64,000 nt of DNA, taken from NCBI RefSeq assembly GCF_008831285.2, contig NC_045141.1, forward strand, positions 14,556,106-14,620,105. The letters run 5' to 3'. Positions 1 to 11,691 of the stretch are shown here, piece after piece. How positions within the stretch are numbered: position 1 is the first letter of the stretch; every line of letters starts with the position of its first letter. The notes under the pieces are model-generated. The model searched no databases. It was not told the DNA's origin and was given only the letters and a program-made list of their open reading frames with translations. The position numbers were made by a program, and so were the translations under genes. The stretch comes from Nymphaea colorata. Its lineage: Eukaryota; Streptophyta; Magnoliopsida; Nymphaeales; Nymphaeaceae.

Positions 1-46
1 ATGTATTGGTAATGCTATTTTATGTAGTTAAAGAGTCCAGTAAAAA

Positions 47-316
47 GGTTACAAGGGGTATAGCGCAGTTGGATGGCAAGCTAGTTTTACATTTAAAAGG
101 GTTCAAGGTTCGAATCCCATGGCCAGTGTCACAATTCAGTATGTTGTTCATCTGTCTGCAAATGGTGGAAGTGTAACACTTGAGTTGAAGGATGTACATA
201 CCATAACGGCTTCAAAGCATGCATGCATGTAAAAACATTAGAGACACAAGGGTATGACCTTGGCGGTTTTACATTGAAAACAGTTTCCCTTGCGTCAACA
301 TTAAAAAAAAAAAAAA
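47..316 (+). mobile_element. tRNA-derived SINE with poly(A) tail
   Basis: The head holds tRNA-like pol III boxes, the body is about 200 bp of unrecognised sequence, and the end is a run of 14 A (303-316). It is flanked by GTCCAGTAAAA (35-45) and GGCCAATAAAA (317-327), which read as an 11-bp target-site duplication with two mismatches. The paralogous block upstream of GT47 copy C has the same flanks joined without the insert (GGCCAATAAAA at 20306-20316), so this is a filled/empty site pair. The family name is not known. It is not a functional tRNA gene because no acceptor stem or anticodon arm can be folded. Confidence 0.75.
61..117 (+). promoter_or_regulatory. Internal RNA polymerase III promoter (A and B boxes) of the SINE
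   Basis: The A box TAGCGCAGTTGG lies at 61-72 and the B box GGTTCGAATCC at 107-117. The B box matches the tRNA consensus exactly and the spacing of about 35 bp is normal. These boxes drive transcription of tRNA-derived SINEs; whether this copy is still transcribed is unknown. Confidence 0.75.
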
Positions 317-612
317 GGCCAATAAAATTTACGTATCCAACATTCGAATTCTTGGTAAACTTCATGGTATTAATATTATTCTAGTAATTTTTGGAATGTA
401 AGTATCAATTTCTTTATCCAGTCCTTTGACGATATGATACCACGCTGCAATTTTTAAATTAGAATTAAAATGTTCTAAATTTGTTTTGGAACCGTTGATC
501 CGAATCAGTAATTAAAGATTCGAATATTCGAAAAAGCTTGTAGAGATAAAATAATTAATCCATCATTTGTCCACAACTATCAAATCCAAAGCCTTTGTGA
601 GGAGAGAAATTA

Positions 613-666
<54 letters not shown>

Positions 667-1629
667 CAATCTTAGTAATATGACCATACCCCTGATGAAG
701 CTTTAGTGATTATTTAGATATGAGTGGAGAAAATTCTGCTTTCGATAAGGGAATATTGCACGGACAATAAAATATCTCCATATTCAAAATTAAATAAATT
801 ATCTGAAAGTACAAGGTTAGGCGACCACATGTTTCAGCTACCTCACCGTGGTTAAGTGCCTTATAATTTATTTATTAATTTTTTTAATAAAGATAAACTT
901 TAATAGATTGACTTGGGAGAGTCAATACGAAAATTCATTGAGTTGGCTGATTCTTGAACAACTCCAACGAATCAATCTCCTCGATTTGCCACGGTTTATA
1001 CACTTAGTAGTTGTGAACCAAATCCAATTTTGTAATCCAAACCCATATCGAAGAGATCCCCTATTTTCTAAAAGTGAGTTTGGATTTTTTATCAATATAA
1101 GATCCGACACTTTTTATATAATTGCATCACGCCCTCATTGGGTCTCTGTCAGACAAAGGATATGTTAAATAGAAATCCGAGGCTACATCAGATTTTAAAA
1201 TCATGGATTTCTAATCAGACACATCCTCCCTCGGAACAGGCAGAACAGATTTGAGATCCAAATCCGCTGTCTGTTTAGGCTGCGGATTTAACCTAATGTA
1301 TATTTAAAATCAGCTGTGGATCTCAGATCGAGGGTTATCAAACATATTCAAAAGAACTCAATTTTGTATTAGGTGATGAAACTAAACGCCTGATATGAAT
1401 TCGATTAATTATTAAAACTTGAATTTCTTTATCAAATTCAACTAAGCGTATTTGAAATCAAACACGAAATCAGTATACTTGATCCATATACTTCTTCTAT
1501 ATGTAGAACAAAGATTTAATTTAGTATGACAAAGTTTCTTTGCTTTTCTCTATCTTATTCACTGCAATTCTTTTCCTTCCCCTTGGTTTTTCCTTCTTTC
1601 CTCGCACAAGCACATAAACTAAACGAGAG
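317..1629. other. Non-coding DNA upstream of GT47 copy A, shared with copy C
   Basis: No gene is recognised. Stretches at 317-460 and 1065-1150 match the region upstream of copy C (20306-20460 and 20790-20890) with many small differences. The stretch at 530-620 matches 7220-7300. This is duplicated flank that moved with the GT47 gene. Short open frames here have no recognisable product. Confidence 0.6.
617..664. repeat. (TA)n microsatellite
   Basis: Perfect TA dinucleotide run of about 24 units in the flank of copy A. Confidence 0.95.
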
Positions 1630-1948
1630 AGTGCCGACACCTGCGGAAGCTCAGATCAGCCTCCGTCAACACAGCCCAAAGGAGGGAGCAGTCATAGAGT
1701 TGGTTAATGCCACGCATTGGAGTTGAGCGATCCTTTTCAGTAGAGAATTTCATCCTCTTCCAATCAGAGACTTCCGAGTACTCAGGCCGGCGGAATCTGC
1801 TCAAGAAATAATGGCAGCAGAAACTACAAGTGGCTGCGATGGTGTTTCTCAAACCAATTGTGGACGAAAGTCCTTAAGAGACCTTCGTCAATCGTTCTGA
1901 AAGAGCTCTAAGAGGAAGAACAAGAAGAAGAAGGCGCGCGCAAACGAC
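1630..1948 (+). repeat. Duplicated 5' flank / 5' UTR block of GT47 copy A
   Basis: This stretch, directly upstream of the copy A start codon, is nearly the same as 11692-11999 upstream of psi-B. It is clearly related to 21303-21550 upstream of copy C, which lacks the middle third. All three end in a purine-rich GAAGAAGAAGGCGC-type run just before the ATG. It probably holds the proximal promoter and 5' UTR. Copies D and E do not share it. Confidence 0.7.
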
Positions 1949-3904
1949 ATGAGGGGAGAGTTGTCTGCCATTCTGTTCCTGCTCCTGCTCGCATTCTCAG
2001 TGGCCACTTTCACTTCCTACAATGGCAGTGGCACAAGCTCCGCTGCCCTCTCCTTCTTTCGTCTCTCCCCTGTGACTATGTCTGATTCTGCTCCAGCTCC
2101 TACTGATTCTGCTGCCGCGCCGATGCCTGCGCCACCCACCCACTCTGCCCCTGCACCGATGCCTGACTCTGCCCCTGAAATGCCCAACGCCACACTCGAC
2201 ACCGCCTCAAATGCTTCAGCGATCACAGTGGGAATATTACCGACTCCATTAGTTAAACTCTCCGTCTTCTTCTTTCGCTGTTCAATTGAAATGGCCAATC
2301 AGTTAATTTTCTGACTGTTGCTTCTCTCACTGGCTGCAGAGGAAGACGAGAGGCAGCGATGTTGAGATGAAGAGGTTGGAGAAGCTGGAGGAGGGTCTTG
2401 CCAGGTCGAGGGCGGCCATTAGAAGCGCTGTTCTGGGGAGAAACTGCACTTCTGATCGGAAGCGCCGGGGCTTCGTGCCGAGGGGTCCCATCTACCACAA
2501 CTCTTATGCATTTCATCAGTCATCAACTTTACTTTGCCTTTTTCTAAAGAAAGGAAGAGAACTAGTTTCTCAACATAGCATTTTTATATTACATTTAAAC
2601 CGTTTTACTTATATGTATAAATGGTAGTTTATACTAAACTGAAAAATATTCATTGGCTCCTATTATTGTAGATGTTATACATGAACTATCATGCATTGTA
2701 CTATAATAAACAGGAGCTACGTAGAGATGGAGAAGAGGCTGAAGATATGGATCTACAGGGAAGGGGAGCCACCCATTTTCCATGATGGTTATAGCATGGG
2801 CCTGTATTCCATAGAGGGCCATTTCATCCAAGAGATGGACAAGCAGAGGGTGCCATTCATCACCAATGATCCAGAGCAGGCCTTGCTCTACTTCCTCCCA
2901 TTCAGTGTTGAAAGAATGGTCAGGTTCTTTTACAAGAAGGGCAGTACTAGGAACGTTGTAAAACTCATTTCGGCCGTGATCAGTGACTATGTCCAGGTGG
3001 TAGCAAACAAGTACCCATTTTGGAACAGCTCAAATGGTGCAGACCATTTCATGGTTGCCTGCCATGACTGGGTAAATCAACTCATCCACCACTGTTCTTC
3101 AATGTTCTTTGTAATTTCTTCACAATTTCATTGCTCAGAACTTTTTCTATTAAATAGATGGTTACCAAACTTTCAATTGACCATGGGGTAGTGACCTGGA
3201 TCTCATGCGTCCACCCGGTTTCAACATTAAATTTTAAGTTTTCAAAAATGGCTTCCGTTGCCTCCACCCCAACTTATTGTGATTGGCAAACTAAAGAGTT
3301 GTTTAAATGTCACAAATTTATGGAACTTTTCGGAAGCACGATTTGAGGGTCAATGTGCATGCTTGCATATTTCTGCATTGTTTTATAGGAGTATGAATAC
3401 TAGTCTTTACAGATGTCAAAATGCATTGTGGATACAACTTGCTCTGAGATGAGAGTGAAAGCAGCAAGAATATTAAAGTTTGTGCTAAATTTCTAAAGCC
3501 CACATTCATGAAATCATATAATATTCACGTGTCTTTGTAAATTCATCCTCAACTTACTACACAACTTATCTTTGTTTATTTTTTATGATCAGCAACCCCG
3601 TCCTCGTTCTTCTTTTGCTTTTAAGGCATTAAATTCTAAGCACATCTGCCCATGGTTGCTGGTCACCAAGACGACGTACAATAAGGAACCTGATCCCAAC
3701 TTGACGGATCCATCACCCAAGATCCTAAATTAATTCAGCCCTCGCAAACTCACACCCGTGAACACTTTCTCGAGCAAACCAGGCCATTAAGATGCATTCA
3801 TCATTATTGATGCAAATGAGCCCATCTTCAAATATTTCCTAATGCAGAATACGGTTTTCAACAATAAAGGCATACCTACAGTGTTTTGACATTAGTTTAT
3901 CTAA

Positions 3905-4428
3905 TCAATGTTTCCTTCGTCTCGCCGTGGTTGAGTTTCAGGTCACCTTTTCACGTCATGCCCTTTCTTCTACTGTGTTCTTGCAATTTCATGACCTTCC
4001 GTTATTCATAGTCTTTCATACTAACCCTTCGTTCGCCTTCTTTTCATTTATTGTCATTCTTTCCACTAACCTTTTCTTAGGGTTGTATCTAGAGGTTGTG
4101 ATTTATATCTTCTTGACGGCTCATTTGGGAGCAGCGCAACAACAAAGTCTTCAGAGACACCTCCTCATCATTGAATTCTGTAGTATGCCTTGTATACGCC
4201 GATGTCCACTTTGTTGTTCAATTAGAGCACCGTCTTTCGCTTCTTGTCGTGCCACTCTACTGCTTCGCCTATCCACTTTCTCTCTCTCTCTCTTCCCCCC
4301 TTCCTCTGCTATATTGTTTTGTTGTAATGTATATTTTATTCTTTTGTTTTGCTTTTGCGGTTCTTGTATCTAAATGACTTTTTGTTTTCAAATTTGTTAT
4401 GCATTCTCATTTTATCGACCCTATCAAC

Positions 4429-4497
<69 letters not shown>
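3905..4497 (+). mobile_element. Unidentified foreign segment ending in a (TA)n tract inside copy A intron 3
   Basis: The intron 3 sequences of copies A and C align up to about 3900 (C: about 23310) and then stop matching until exon 4. The A-specific DNA has no terminal repeats, known domain or poly(A) that I can see. It ends in the microsatellite at 4438-4498. It could be an insertion, a gene-conversion tract or a replacement; the family is unknown. Confidence 0.45.

Positions 4498-4498
<1 letters not shown>
4438..4498. repeat. (TA)n microsatellite abutting GT47 copy A exon 4
   Basis: About 30 TA units sit directly against the conserved part of exon 4, where the paralogues have the pyrimidine tract, the AG acceptor and the first codons. 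Confidence 0.95.
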
Positions 4499-4502
<4 letters not shown>

Positions 4503-5135
4503 GTCAAAAATTTGATGAGGGTGATGTGTAGTGCCAACATCTCAGAAGGCTTCAACCCGAGACAGGATGCACCGCTCCCGGAATTCAACTTCAGGTTTCG
4601 TCTTCCAACAGTCGTCACAACCCCGACTCCACCTTCCTCAAAAAGGATGTTAGCATTTTTTGCAGGTGGCATCCATGGATCCATCAGAAAGTTCCTCTTT
4701 GAACAGTGGGAAGGCAAGGACCCCCAAATTCAAATCTTTCAACGCTTGCCCAGACGCCAAAGTTACAAGGAGCACATGATGAACGCCAAGTACTGCATCT
4801 GCCCAAGTGGGTACGAAGTCGCCAGTCCCAGGCTCACTGAATCCATACTGGCTGGTTGCGTGCCGGTGCCGATTTCCGATGGCTATGTGCTGCCCTTCAG
4901 TGATGTTCTAGACTGGTCTCAGTTTTCGGTTCCAATTCCAGTTCAAAAGATACCCAAACTTAAAGAGATTCTGATTAACATTCCTGAACATTCATACTTG
5001 AAGTTGCAAGCAAATGTTATGAAGGTCCAGAAGCACTTTGTGATTAATTACCCTCCCAAGAGGTTTGATGTCGTGCATATGTTGTTTCATTCCATATGGC
5101 TCAGAAGACTTAATGTGAGGTTATATGATTTGTAG

Positions 5136-6577
5136 CCATCCTTCTTCTTCTTCAGTTGCTTGTCTATTCTCTATTGTCAGCGTTCTCTTCCAACACCGAA
5201 AAGCAAATAAAATGCACCTCAGTTTCACTATTGACATTCATGTGGTGTGGTTATTGTCTTTGGATATGGCTTGCAGTTCGTGTTCATATAAACTCCCATA
5301 TCTCCTAGTAAGCATGCAAGGAAGAAACTGTTTCTTCTAGGCAAAAGGGAAAACATATTGTATGGGAAATCCAATCAGATCAGCCAGACTCTTTGATTCA
5401 TGGATACAGCAAAACCGGTTATACATGAATTGGATTTTTTTTTTTTAAGGAAAAAGGAACATAGAATATGAAACATGCATTATACCATTGAAATCTAGAA
5501 GTGAATCAGATTGATTGGCCATGGATTCAAATCAGTGAATGAGCTGGCGAGTTTTGGAAAATATTTTTGTTGACCACGCAATAGTGCTGCACATGAGCCG
5601 AGTCAAGTTCGAGTTGGGCCAGTTCGAGCTTGTCTCAACTGAAAAAGTTCGATCTCAAACTCGACTCAAAATTGAGTTGAGCTTGACAGAGCATACTCGA
5701 GCTCGACTAGATGATACAACATCGACCTCGAACTTGACTTGTTTAAGTCATTTATGTTAAACATGTCTCACTTCCTTTGACTTGTCTAATTGTTACTCGT
5801 TTAATTATTTTCTCATTGTAATTCAATGTTTATTGTATAATTGCGTTAAGTTGAGTTTAAACGAGGGGGGGGGAGAGTGCAGAAGGCCGGCTTTGGCTCG
5901 ATGGAATACTCTCACCTTTTGTGACTTAGGGGTGTAGCACCTATGAGCATCCAGACGAGAATGTGCAGTTTACACATCCCCGTCCAACTTTTCTATGCCC
6001 TTTGAGCTGCTTTTTTGGATAGTGATTGGGTCAAAAGTTTAAACAAGTTTTCCACTTTCATATTTCACTAGGAACATTTAATTACTTTCTGCTTACTTCG
6101 CATGGTTGGCCATTTTCATTATAATTCTGCTCATTGTTCAGCTACTTGGAAGGACGAAAGCTTGGAGATCATCAATGCAGCAAAATCGCTTATAAGCAAA
6201 CTCTATTGAGTTTCAGAATCCTTATCCTTCATATATAGAAAGCAATCGCATCTCTATCTTGGAAAGAAGAATTAGTGGTTTACTTGAATTAAATGATTTA
6301 GAATGGTAGCAATAGTATTCTAGATGAACAGCAATGCATCAAACAACATTAATGGTTCCTTTTTAAGAAAATACTTTTTATAGCCTTTTACTACAGGTAG
6401 ATTTATATATAGTGCTGTTATTCTTTTTGTCAGATTGCATGCAAGCATACTCGAGTTCAAATTTTGTTGGGAAATTCTCAAAAGTGCAGCTAAAGAAACA
6501 GAAATAGTTGAAAGCATACAAACTATCCACTTAATCTTTTTTGTGAATAACAGGAGTGTGAGCCCAACTCCCATATA
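5136..6577. other. Intergenic DNA with repeat remnants
   Basis: No gene is recognised. The stretch 5585-5720 is rich in CTCGA/GAGTT words and resembles the TIR element at 6578-6912, probably as a decayed copy. The stretch 6320-6560 matches 19820-20000 near copy C. The remainder shows nothing. Confidence 0.5.
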
Positions 6578-6912
6578 AGGATGTACAACGAGTCGAGCCA
6601 ACTCAGGCTCGAGTTGAACTCGCCCGTATAAGCTTGACTCATGCTATAAAATTGTCGACCTCCAACTCGAGTTAAAACTCGAGTTATAAACTAGTCTAGT
6701 TTTAACTACTCACTCTTGACTTGTTTAAACTCGGCAGGCTTGTGTCTTCACGATTTGTTAATCTTCAGGGGCATGTCGACAGTTTTTGACTAATTTTTAT
6801 CAGCTTTTTATGGTCTTCATTTTCAATTAACAAAACAAAGCATTAATCAAGCAACTTGCAACTTGAGCTCAAGCTGGCCAAGCTCGAGTTCGGCTCCTCG
6901 TTGTACATTCCT
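6578..6912. mobile_element. MITE-like element with terminal inverted repeats
   Basis: The left end AGGATGTACAACGAG is mirrored by AGGAATGTACAACGAG read from the right end. The interior is AT/CTCGAG-rich and has no coding capacity. Outside lie ACTCCCAT (6567-6574) and ACTCCCAC (6913-6920), a probable 8-bp target duplication with one mismatch. A related element with longer flank duplications lies at 25071-25360. A non-autonomous DNA transposon (hAT or Mutator type) is likely; the superfamily is not settled. Confidence 0.65.
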
Positions 6913-7426
6913 ACTCCCACCAGTCTTGCACTGTAAAACATACAAATGACCTTAATTTAATAACTAATTGTTAAAAGTACGCCTAGTTTTTTTCCTGATT
7001 AATTAATAACAACTATAATTAAGTTTACTTTTTTCAAATCAATTAATGGAAGGTTGCTTTGTTTAGGCGTGTTTTTTTTATTATTTCTAATTTTTTTCAA
7101 TGTTTTCCTTTTACTATTGTATTTTCTACTAGTACAATGGAATGAAAAAAAGAACTAACGAAATTTATGATCTGTGAGCTGCCGTTGACCCAAAGCAGTA
7201 ACTCTGGAGCCTCCAATATTCGAGAAAGCCTGTTAGAGGTAAAATAATAATCTGTTCACCTGCCACAAACTGTCAACTCCAAAGCCTTTGTGGGGAGAGA
7301 AAGTCAGGGTATTAACTTGAAAGGGGAAATTAAGTCAAGTTTGATGCTGGGATGTAATTATCCATGGTCTAGAAAAAAAAGGTAATAACTTAGCGTGTTG
7401 TCCATCTAGTAAGCTTTTATTTAGAG

Positions 7427-7430
<4 letters not shown>

Positions 7431-7479
<49 letters not shown>
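7431..7479. repeat. (TA)n followed by (GA)n microsatellite
   Basis: Compound dinucleotide run of TA units and then GA units, with no gene nearby. Confidence 0.9.
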
Positions 7480-7480
<1 letters not shown>

Positions 7481-7620
7481 TACTAATTCTAGATTACTTT
7501 ATCTACAAATGAATGTCATGATGTAATTACACGATCCTTAGTAGCATAGTGGACAAGTTTAAGAATTAGCTAGAGCGTGTAATGAGTAAAAGACCCACAT
7601 GGGCATAACTTACTGACCTA

Positions 7621-8056
7621 GGGATGTCAATACGTTCACCTTGAATCAGATATCCATTCAAATCCTTATGAAAAAAATCAGATATGGAAAAAAAATTAGT
7701 ATCTAATTAAAAAATTGGATCGGATCCCGATTTAAAAAATAACATCAGACCATATTCGGATATATATAAACATCCAGTCGGATTCAGATATTTCTAAACA
7801 AATATCCTATAGTTAATGCTTGTACATTTTGAAAATTGGCAAAATTTAGTTCAAAATTTTTTATTAGGATTTGGAAACGAATGCGAAAATTGGATTTGGA
7901 TTGAATTCTGATTGTAAAATTGGATTTCATATTTAGATTTAGATATGACTTTTCCTTGTTTGTATTCTAATCAAAGTTTAAATTTGAATGTGTGAATATC
8001 CAAAACAGCAGATGTGGTTAAAGGTATATTCAATTCCATCTTTTGACATCTAAAGG
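7621..8056 (+). mobile_element. Dispersed ATCCGATT-rich repeat, copy 1
   Basis: This AT-rich, non-coding element starts AGGGATGTCAAT and ends with the inverted relative TTGACATCTAAAG. Closely related copies lie at 56266-56690 (same orientation) and 36240-36605 (inverted, inside GT47 copy E intron 2). More decayed relatives lie around 25905-26225, 34650-34980 and 50225-50540. Ends with opposed GATGTCAA words suggest a MITE family. Confidence 0.55.
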
Positions 8057-9185
8057 TACATTCTACGGTATTCACAGATCTCCCAAAAACCCAAGAACGA
8101 CTATAACAGCACGCAGCATGCATCTGATCTAATAATTACATAATTTTACAAAACCAAGTGAAAGATTAAAAAGAGGCCAGAGCTAGAGATGATGAACTTC
8201 ATAAGCAAAGAACAGTATAAGCAGAGCAGTCACCATTTTTTAGCAGCTGATATTATTCAGGAGAAATCTTAATTTGGAAATTGTTTTGTGAAGCTGTCCG
8301 ACAAAAGGCCAAAGATCTCCCCCTTTCTACTTAACCTCGGAGTCTCGCTACTTTGGGACGTAGGTGAACCCATGGTATACCCATCAATTAGAGGGTTGCA
8401 TTACCACCATTTACAGTCTAGAGGAATAGTGTTCATGAAAACTGAACTGACTACTATGCTCTCAATGGCCCACCAGCTCGACCAACTACACTATGTCGCT
8501 GAAAACTAATTTGGAAACTGTTTAGAGATCCATTATAAATAAGAAGTTACTGTACACTATCAGCTAAGGCCGATGGATGCCTTCCATGGGTAAAGAAATG
8601 TCTCTATGTTAAAATCCTTTTTCTGTGACCTTTGTTGTTTATTTTTTTATTTTCTACATACTTATGTCGGATTCGCCCTTCGGAACATACAATCACAAGC
8701 TTTTTTTTATTCAAAACTTTCCAACCAACCCAACATTCACTGCAAAAACATAGGCATTACCAACAACCTGAACATGTCGGTGAAACATTGTCATGAGTCA
8801 GTAACGGTTTTATTGACGTTTTGGTCAATCGTTGGTGAAGATAGTGACAGTAAACATCAACACCGACATACTGGAGCAACTGTTGATATAGGGACCTTCA
8901 TCTACGTGCTCAACACATAAGTATTGATTATTACCAACGTCCAAGTGCATGGATGATTGGCTCTTGCTGCTGGTTTTGATCTTTTCCTTGAACAAAACCA
9001 AACCTGAACCCCTCTCACAAAACCCATGTTGAAAAGACTAAAATCTTTCCACCTATCTGCTGTATCACCATTGGATGATTTTCAGGATGTGCAAATCATT
9101 CGGTGTAAAGCAAGATTCTGTGCAATATGTAAAGATAAATAACCATGATGCATGGAAGCGATGAACTAAATAGGTTCTTTTGCAG
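8057..9185. other. Intergenic DNA, no gene recognised
   Basis: Only short frames without recognisable domains occur (for example 8288-8509 and 8606-8920). I see no RNA gene or clear mobile element. Confidence 0.5.
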
Positions 9186-9227
9186 TTGTTTGGCAATAGT
9201 AGTATATTGTTTGGCAATAGTAGTATA
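9186..9227. repeat. 21-bp tandem duplication
   Basis: Two perfect copies of a 21-bp unit beginning TTGTTTGGCAATAG, at 9186-9206 and 9207-9227. Confidence 0.9.
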
Positions 9228-9309
9228 TTGTCACTGTCTCATAAAAAATCTGTCTTGAAAGATGAAACTGATTCATGGACTACTTGCTATAGTATTTCGT
9301 GCACCTCTC

Positions 9310-9800
9310 TTATATTTAGGGGCAAATTTATGGAATAATAACAAAGTGTTACCTTTGTCAAATAGACCCTTAGTAGCTGTATAGTAGTAACAGTTTGTTA
9401 CTGCTTCATGCATCTATACAAATTGTCATATGAACATACTTCTTTGAAACATATTCATAGAATAGTACCAAACTGTTTTGAAATGCCAAATGGCCTTGCT
9501 CCATCAGCCGCAAGCCAGCTAACAACTTGCCCAACCAACATACTGCCATCTCGGTTAACTTTTTAGGAGAAACCCCTCCTTTGCTTGCTTTATTTTGTAG
9601 TAGATTCTAATCCAGTCGACCCACATAATCAAACTAACTTGTCAAATATGCAATTTTTCTTGATTTGGAGCATATTATTTATCTTGATTTCAGTATTGGA
9701 AATAAACCTAGCTATGCTATTTTAATTGATATCTGCAAGGAATTGTGATGGCCAATAATAATGATGCATTGGAACTCACATGTAGCGTGAGACCTAGATG
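9310..9800. repeat. Segment duplicated at 18470-18960
   Basis: Words such as TCATAGAATAGTACCAA and the following CCAACTAACAACTTGCCCAA-type stretch recur in the same order at 18470-18960, with about a fifth of bases changed by eye. It is non-coding in both places. This is part of the GT47-associated segmental duplications, but its position relative to the other shared blocks differs between the two copies, so rearrangement followed duplication. Confidence 0.6.
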
Positions 9801-9852
9801 TGATCTTAAAAAGCGCGGTTATGAGAAACCACGTTTGATGGTTGTTTTATGT

Positions 9853-9884
<32 letters not shown>

Positions 9885-10250
9885 CTGCCATGGTTGTCGA
9901 GACAACGATGGAGGGCAGCGATGACAACGGCGGTAACGAGATGATGACAGCGGCCAGTGGCGGCGGCAACGAAGACAGTGGAGATTTTTTCATCTTCGGC
10001 GGTAGTTTCTTCATCTTCGTTTCTCTCTTTTTCTCCGACAATGCAGGGTGTCGACTGTCGATGGCACGATGGGTTTGTCTGGCCTCTCTCTATCAGTACG
10101 GCCTCGACGGCGATGGCTAAGCCGCCGATGATGACAGCGGAGAACGGCGATGACGATGGTGGAGACGATGACAACGAAGCTTTTCTTCATCTCTGGTGGT
10201 GGTTTTTTCATTTTCGTTTCTCTCCGTCTCTCACGGTCTGTTTTGGACAA
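9801..10250. repeat. Low-complexity (CT)n and GATGACAACGG-rich segment
   Basis: A (CT)n run (about 9852-9880) is followed by two imperfect direct copies of a GC-rich module (GATGATGACAGCGG, then TTCATCTTC/TTTCTCTC) at about 9900-10035 and 10120-10230. Open frames on both strands arise from this composition and are not convincing genes. Confidence 0.55.
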
Positions 10251-11315
10251 TATTTTTCCACAATTGTATCATATGCTGAAAAGTCCATTGCTTTAAATGC
10301 CTTTGTTAGAACGTCTAGGCATGCAAGATGTTACAGGAAGTGCATTAAAAGCTTAACTAAAACAAGTTTTCCACTTTCACATCTTTCAAGCATCATTAAG
10401 TTAATTTCTCCCAGAATTTTGTTAACAAAAGTCACGAGAAAGTTGAACTAACATGATCGGTTTAATGGAATTAGAGTTGTCATTATGATGTGATATAATC
10501 CATGTGCCTTTCCTTTTGCCTCGTTTTTTGGTTCCTTTAAATTCTATCAATCGGACCAACAGTCACAAGCCAACATGTACAGCTACGATTACCAATTAAT
10601 CAATTATTGAGATGTATCTCGACTTGATCTAAACCACATTAATCCAAGTAGGAAAATCTAGGTCTGATTGATCTCTTTCAGGTTTAGTGTAGAAATTTTG
10701 CTACCAGATCTGATTAGCAATCGGACTTGGAAATATGAAAATAGCAGTCTTCTTGTAACCCAATTAGATGACATCTCATCTACCTCCTACTCTTTAAGAT
10801 GGACTTAGGTTCAGGTAGGTCCAACCACATGTGGTGCCCACACTAGATCCGAGTCGGTGCCTGCAACCACTCACTCTCCTAAGCAAGAGATCAGTTTGTG
10901 CCTCTGAGCTAAAATTTTTTGACTCCACCATTGTTCCTTGGCCCTGACTTTTGGTGGCCAGGCCCGGTACTGGGCCGGCCCGATGCCCACCCCTAATTTT
11001 AATGATCCAAATGCCCTTATACCTGAAATAGCAAAAAAACAAAAAAAAAAAGTCACTAACACTTCGTAAAATTCCTTGTAATTTAAAAAAAAATGCAAAC
11101 AATCAAATGTGTAATTTGGTTAAGCTTTATTTTTTGAATTAAAAAATAATTTAAAATATTTTTAACTCTTTTAAAACATACGAAAATAAAATTATCTATT
11201 TACCAGGTTGGCTAGAATCATCTATTTACCAGGTTGCGACTCTATATCTGCCAAGTCAGCTGTGATCGTCATTTAATTACATATTCAAGTTTGCTGTCTT
11301 TTAATTATCACCAAC

Positions 11316-11346
<31 letters not shown>

Positions 11347-11691
11347 AACACTCATATATTGCTTTTCTTCAATTTTTGTTGATGAAAAAAACAAACGTGA
11401 AATCCTGACTGACTTATTTTATTCAACTATTTACATTATAAAAATTTATGAAAGTTAACTCTATAATCCGATGACTTTAGCCCATCTGTCTAATGAATCG
11501 GACCCCTGGTCCCTCTGACTGCAAATCCATGATTTTCACAAACTAAAGTAAATTTTTGATGCCCACTCGAGAAATCCACCGTTTGTTTGAGCTGTGTAAA
11601 TATGTAAAAGAAAAAACTGCTAAAAGGAATCAAAATATAATATATAAATAAGAAATGTGTATTGAGTCTCATTAGTCTAATTGAAGACACC
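10251..11691. other. Intergenic DNA upstream of psi-B
   Basis: No gene is recognised. The stretch 10790-11000 is GC-rich and contains GGCCCGGTACTGGGCCGGCC-type words found in dispersed plant repeats. The stretch 11130-11180 matches 20730-20780 upstream of copy C. A (TA)n run lies at 11320-11346 and a short duplicated TCTATTTACCAGGTTG at about 11198-11236. Confidence 0.5.

Larger units (their letters stand above)
1949..5135 (+). pseudogene. GT47 exostosin-family glycosyltransferase copy A, last intron acceptor lost
   Basis: Four exons align with the intact paralogue C: 1949-2227, 2340-2518, 2714-3071 and about 4498-5135. Exon 1 encodes a type II signal anchor (about residues 5-25) and a Ser/Pro/Ala stem. 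Exon 2 is the conserved LARSRAAIR stem. Exon 3 starts the exostosin domain (EMEKRLKIWIY) and ends in ADHFMVACHDW. Exon 4 holds the CPSGYEVASPR and ISDGYVLPFSDVLDW motifs and ends LRRLNVRLYDL-stop. All frames are open, but the junction before exon 4 is broken. About 580 bp of unrelated DNA ending in (TA)n replaces the intron end, the AG acceptor and about ten codons found in copy C. Upstream of the conserved frame there is no AG between about 4230 and 4515, and frame 3 meets a stop at 4371. The first in-frame AG inside the exon (4564-4565) would delete the conserved NxSEG segment. Donors of introns 1 and 2 (GTGGGA, GTCATC) are weaker than in C. A polyadenylation-like AATAAA lies at 5206. Probably a young pseudogene; an aberrantly spliced product cannot be excluded. 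Confidence 0.7.

Noticed and set aside
54..125. Possible tRNA gene
   Set aside because: A and B boxes are good, but no acceptor or anticodon stem pairs. The flanking target duplication and poly(A) tail identify a SINE.
1526..1726. Small secreted-looking protein upstream of GT47 copy A
   Set aside because: The frame runs through the duplicated flank and is not kept open in the matching regions of psi-B or C.
9806..10451. Overlapping open frames on both strands
   Set aside because: They follow from low-complexity CT and GATGACAAC repeats; no domain is recognisable and frames on opposite strands are equally open.
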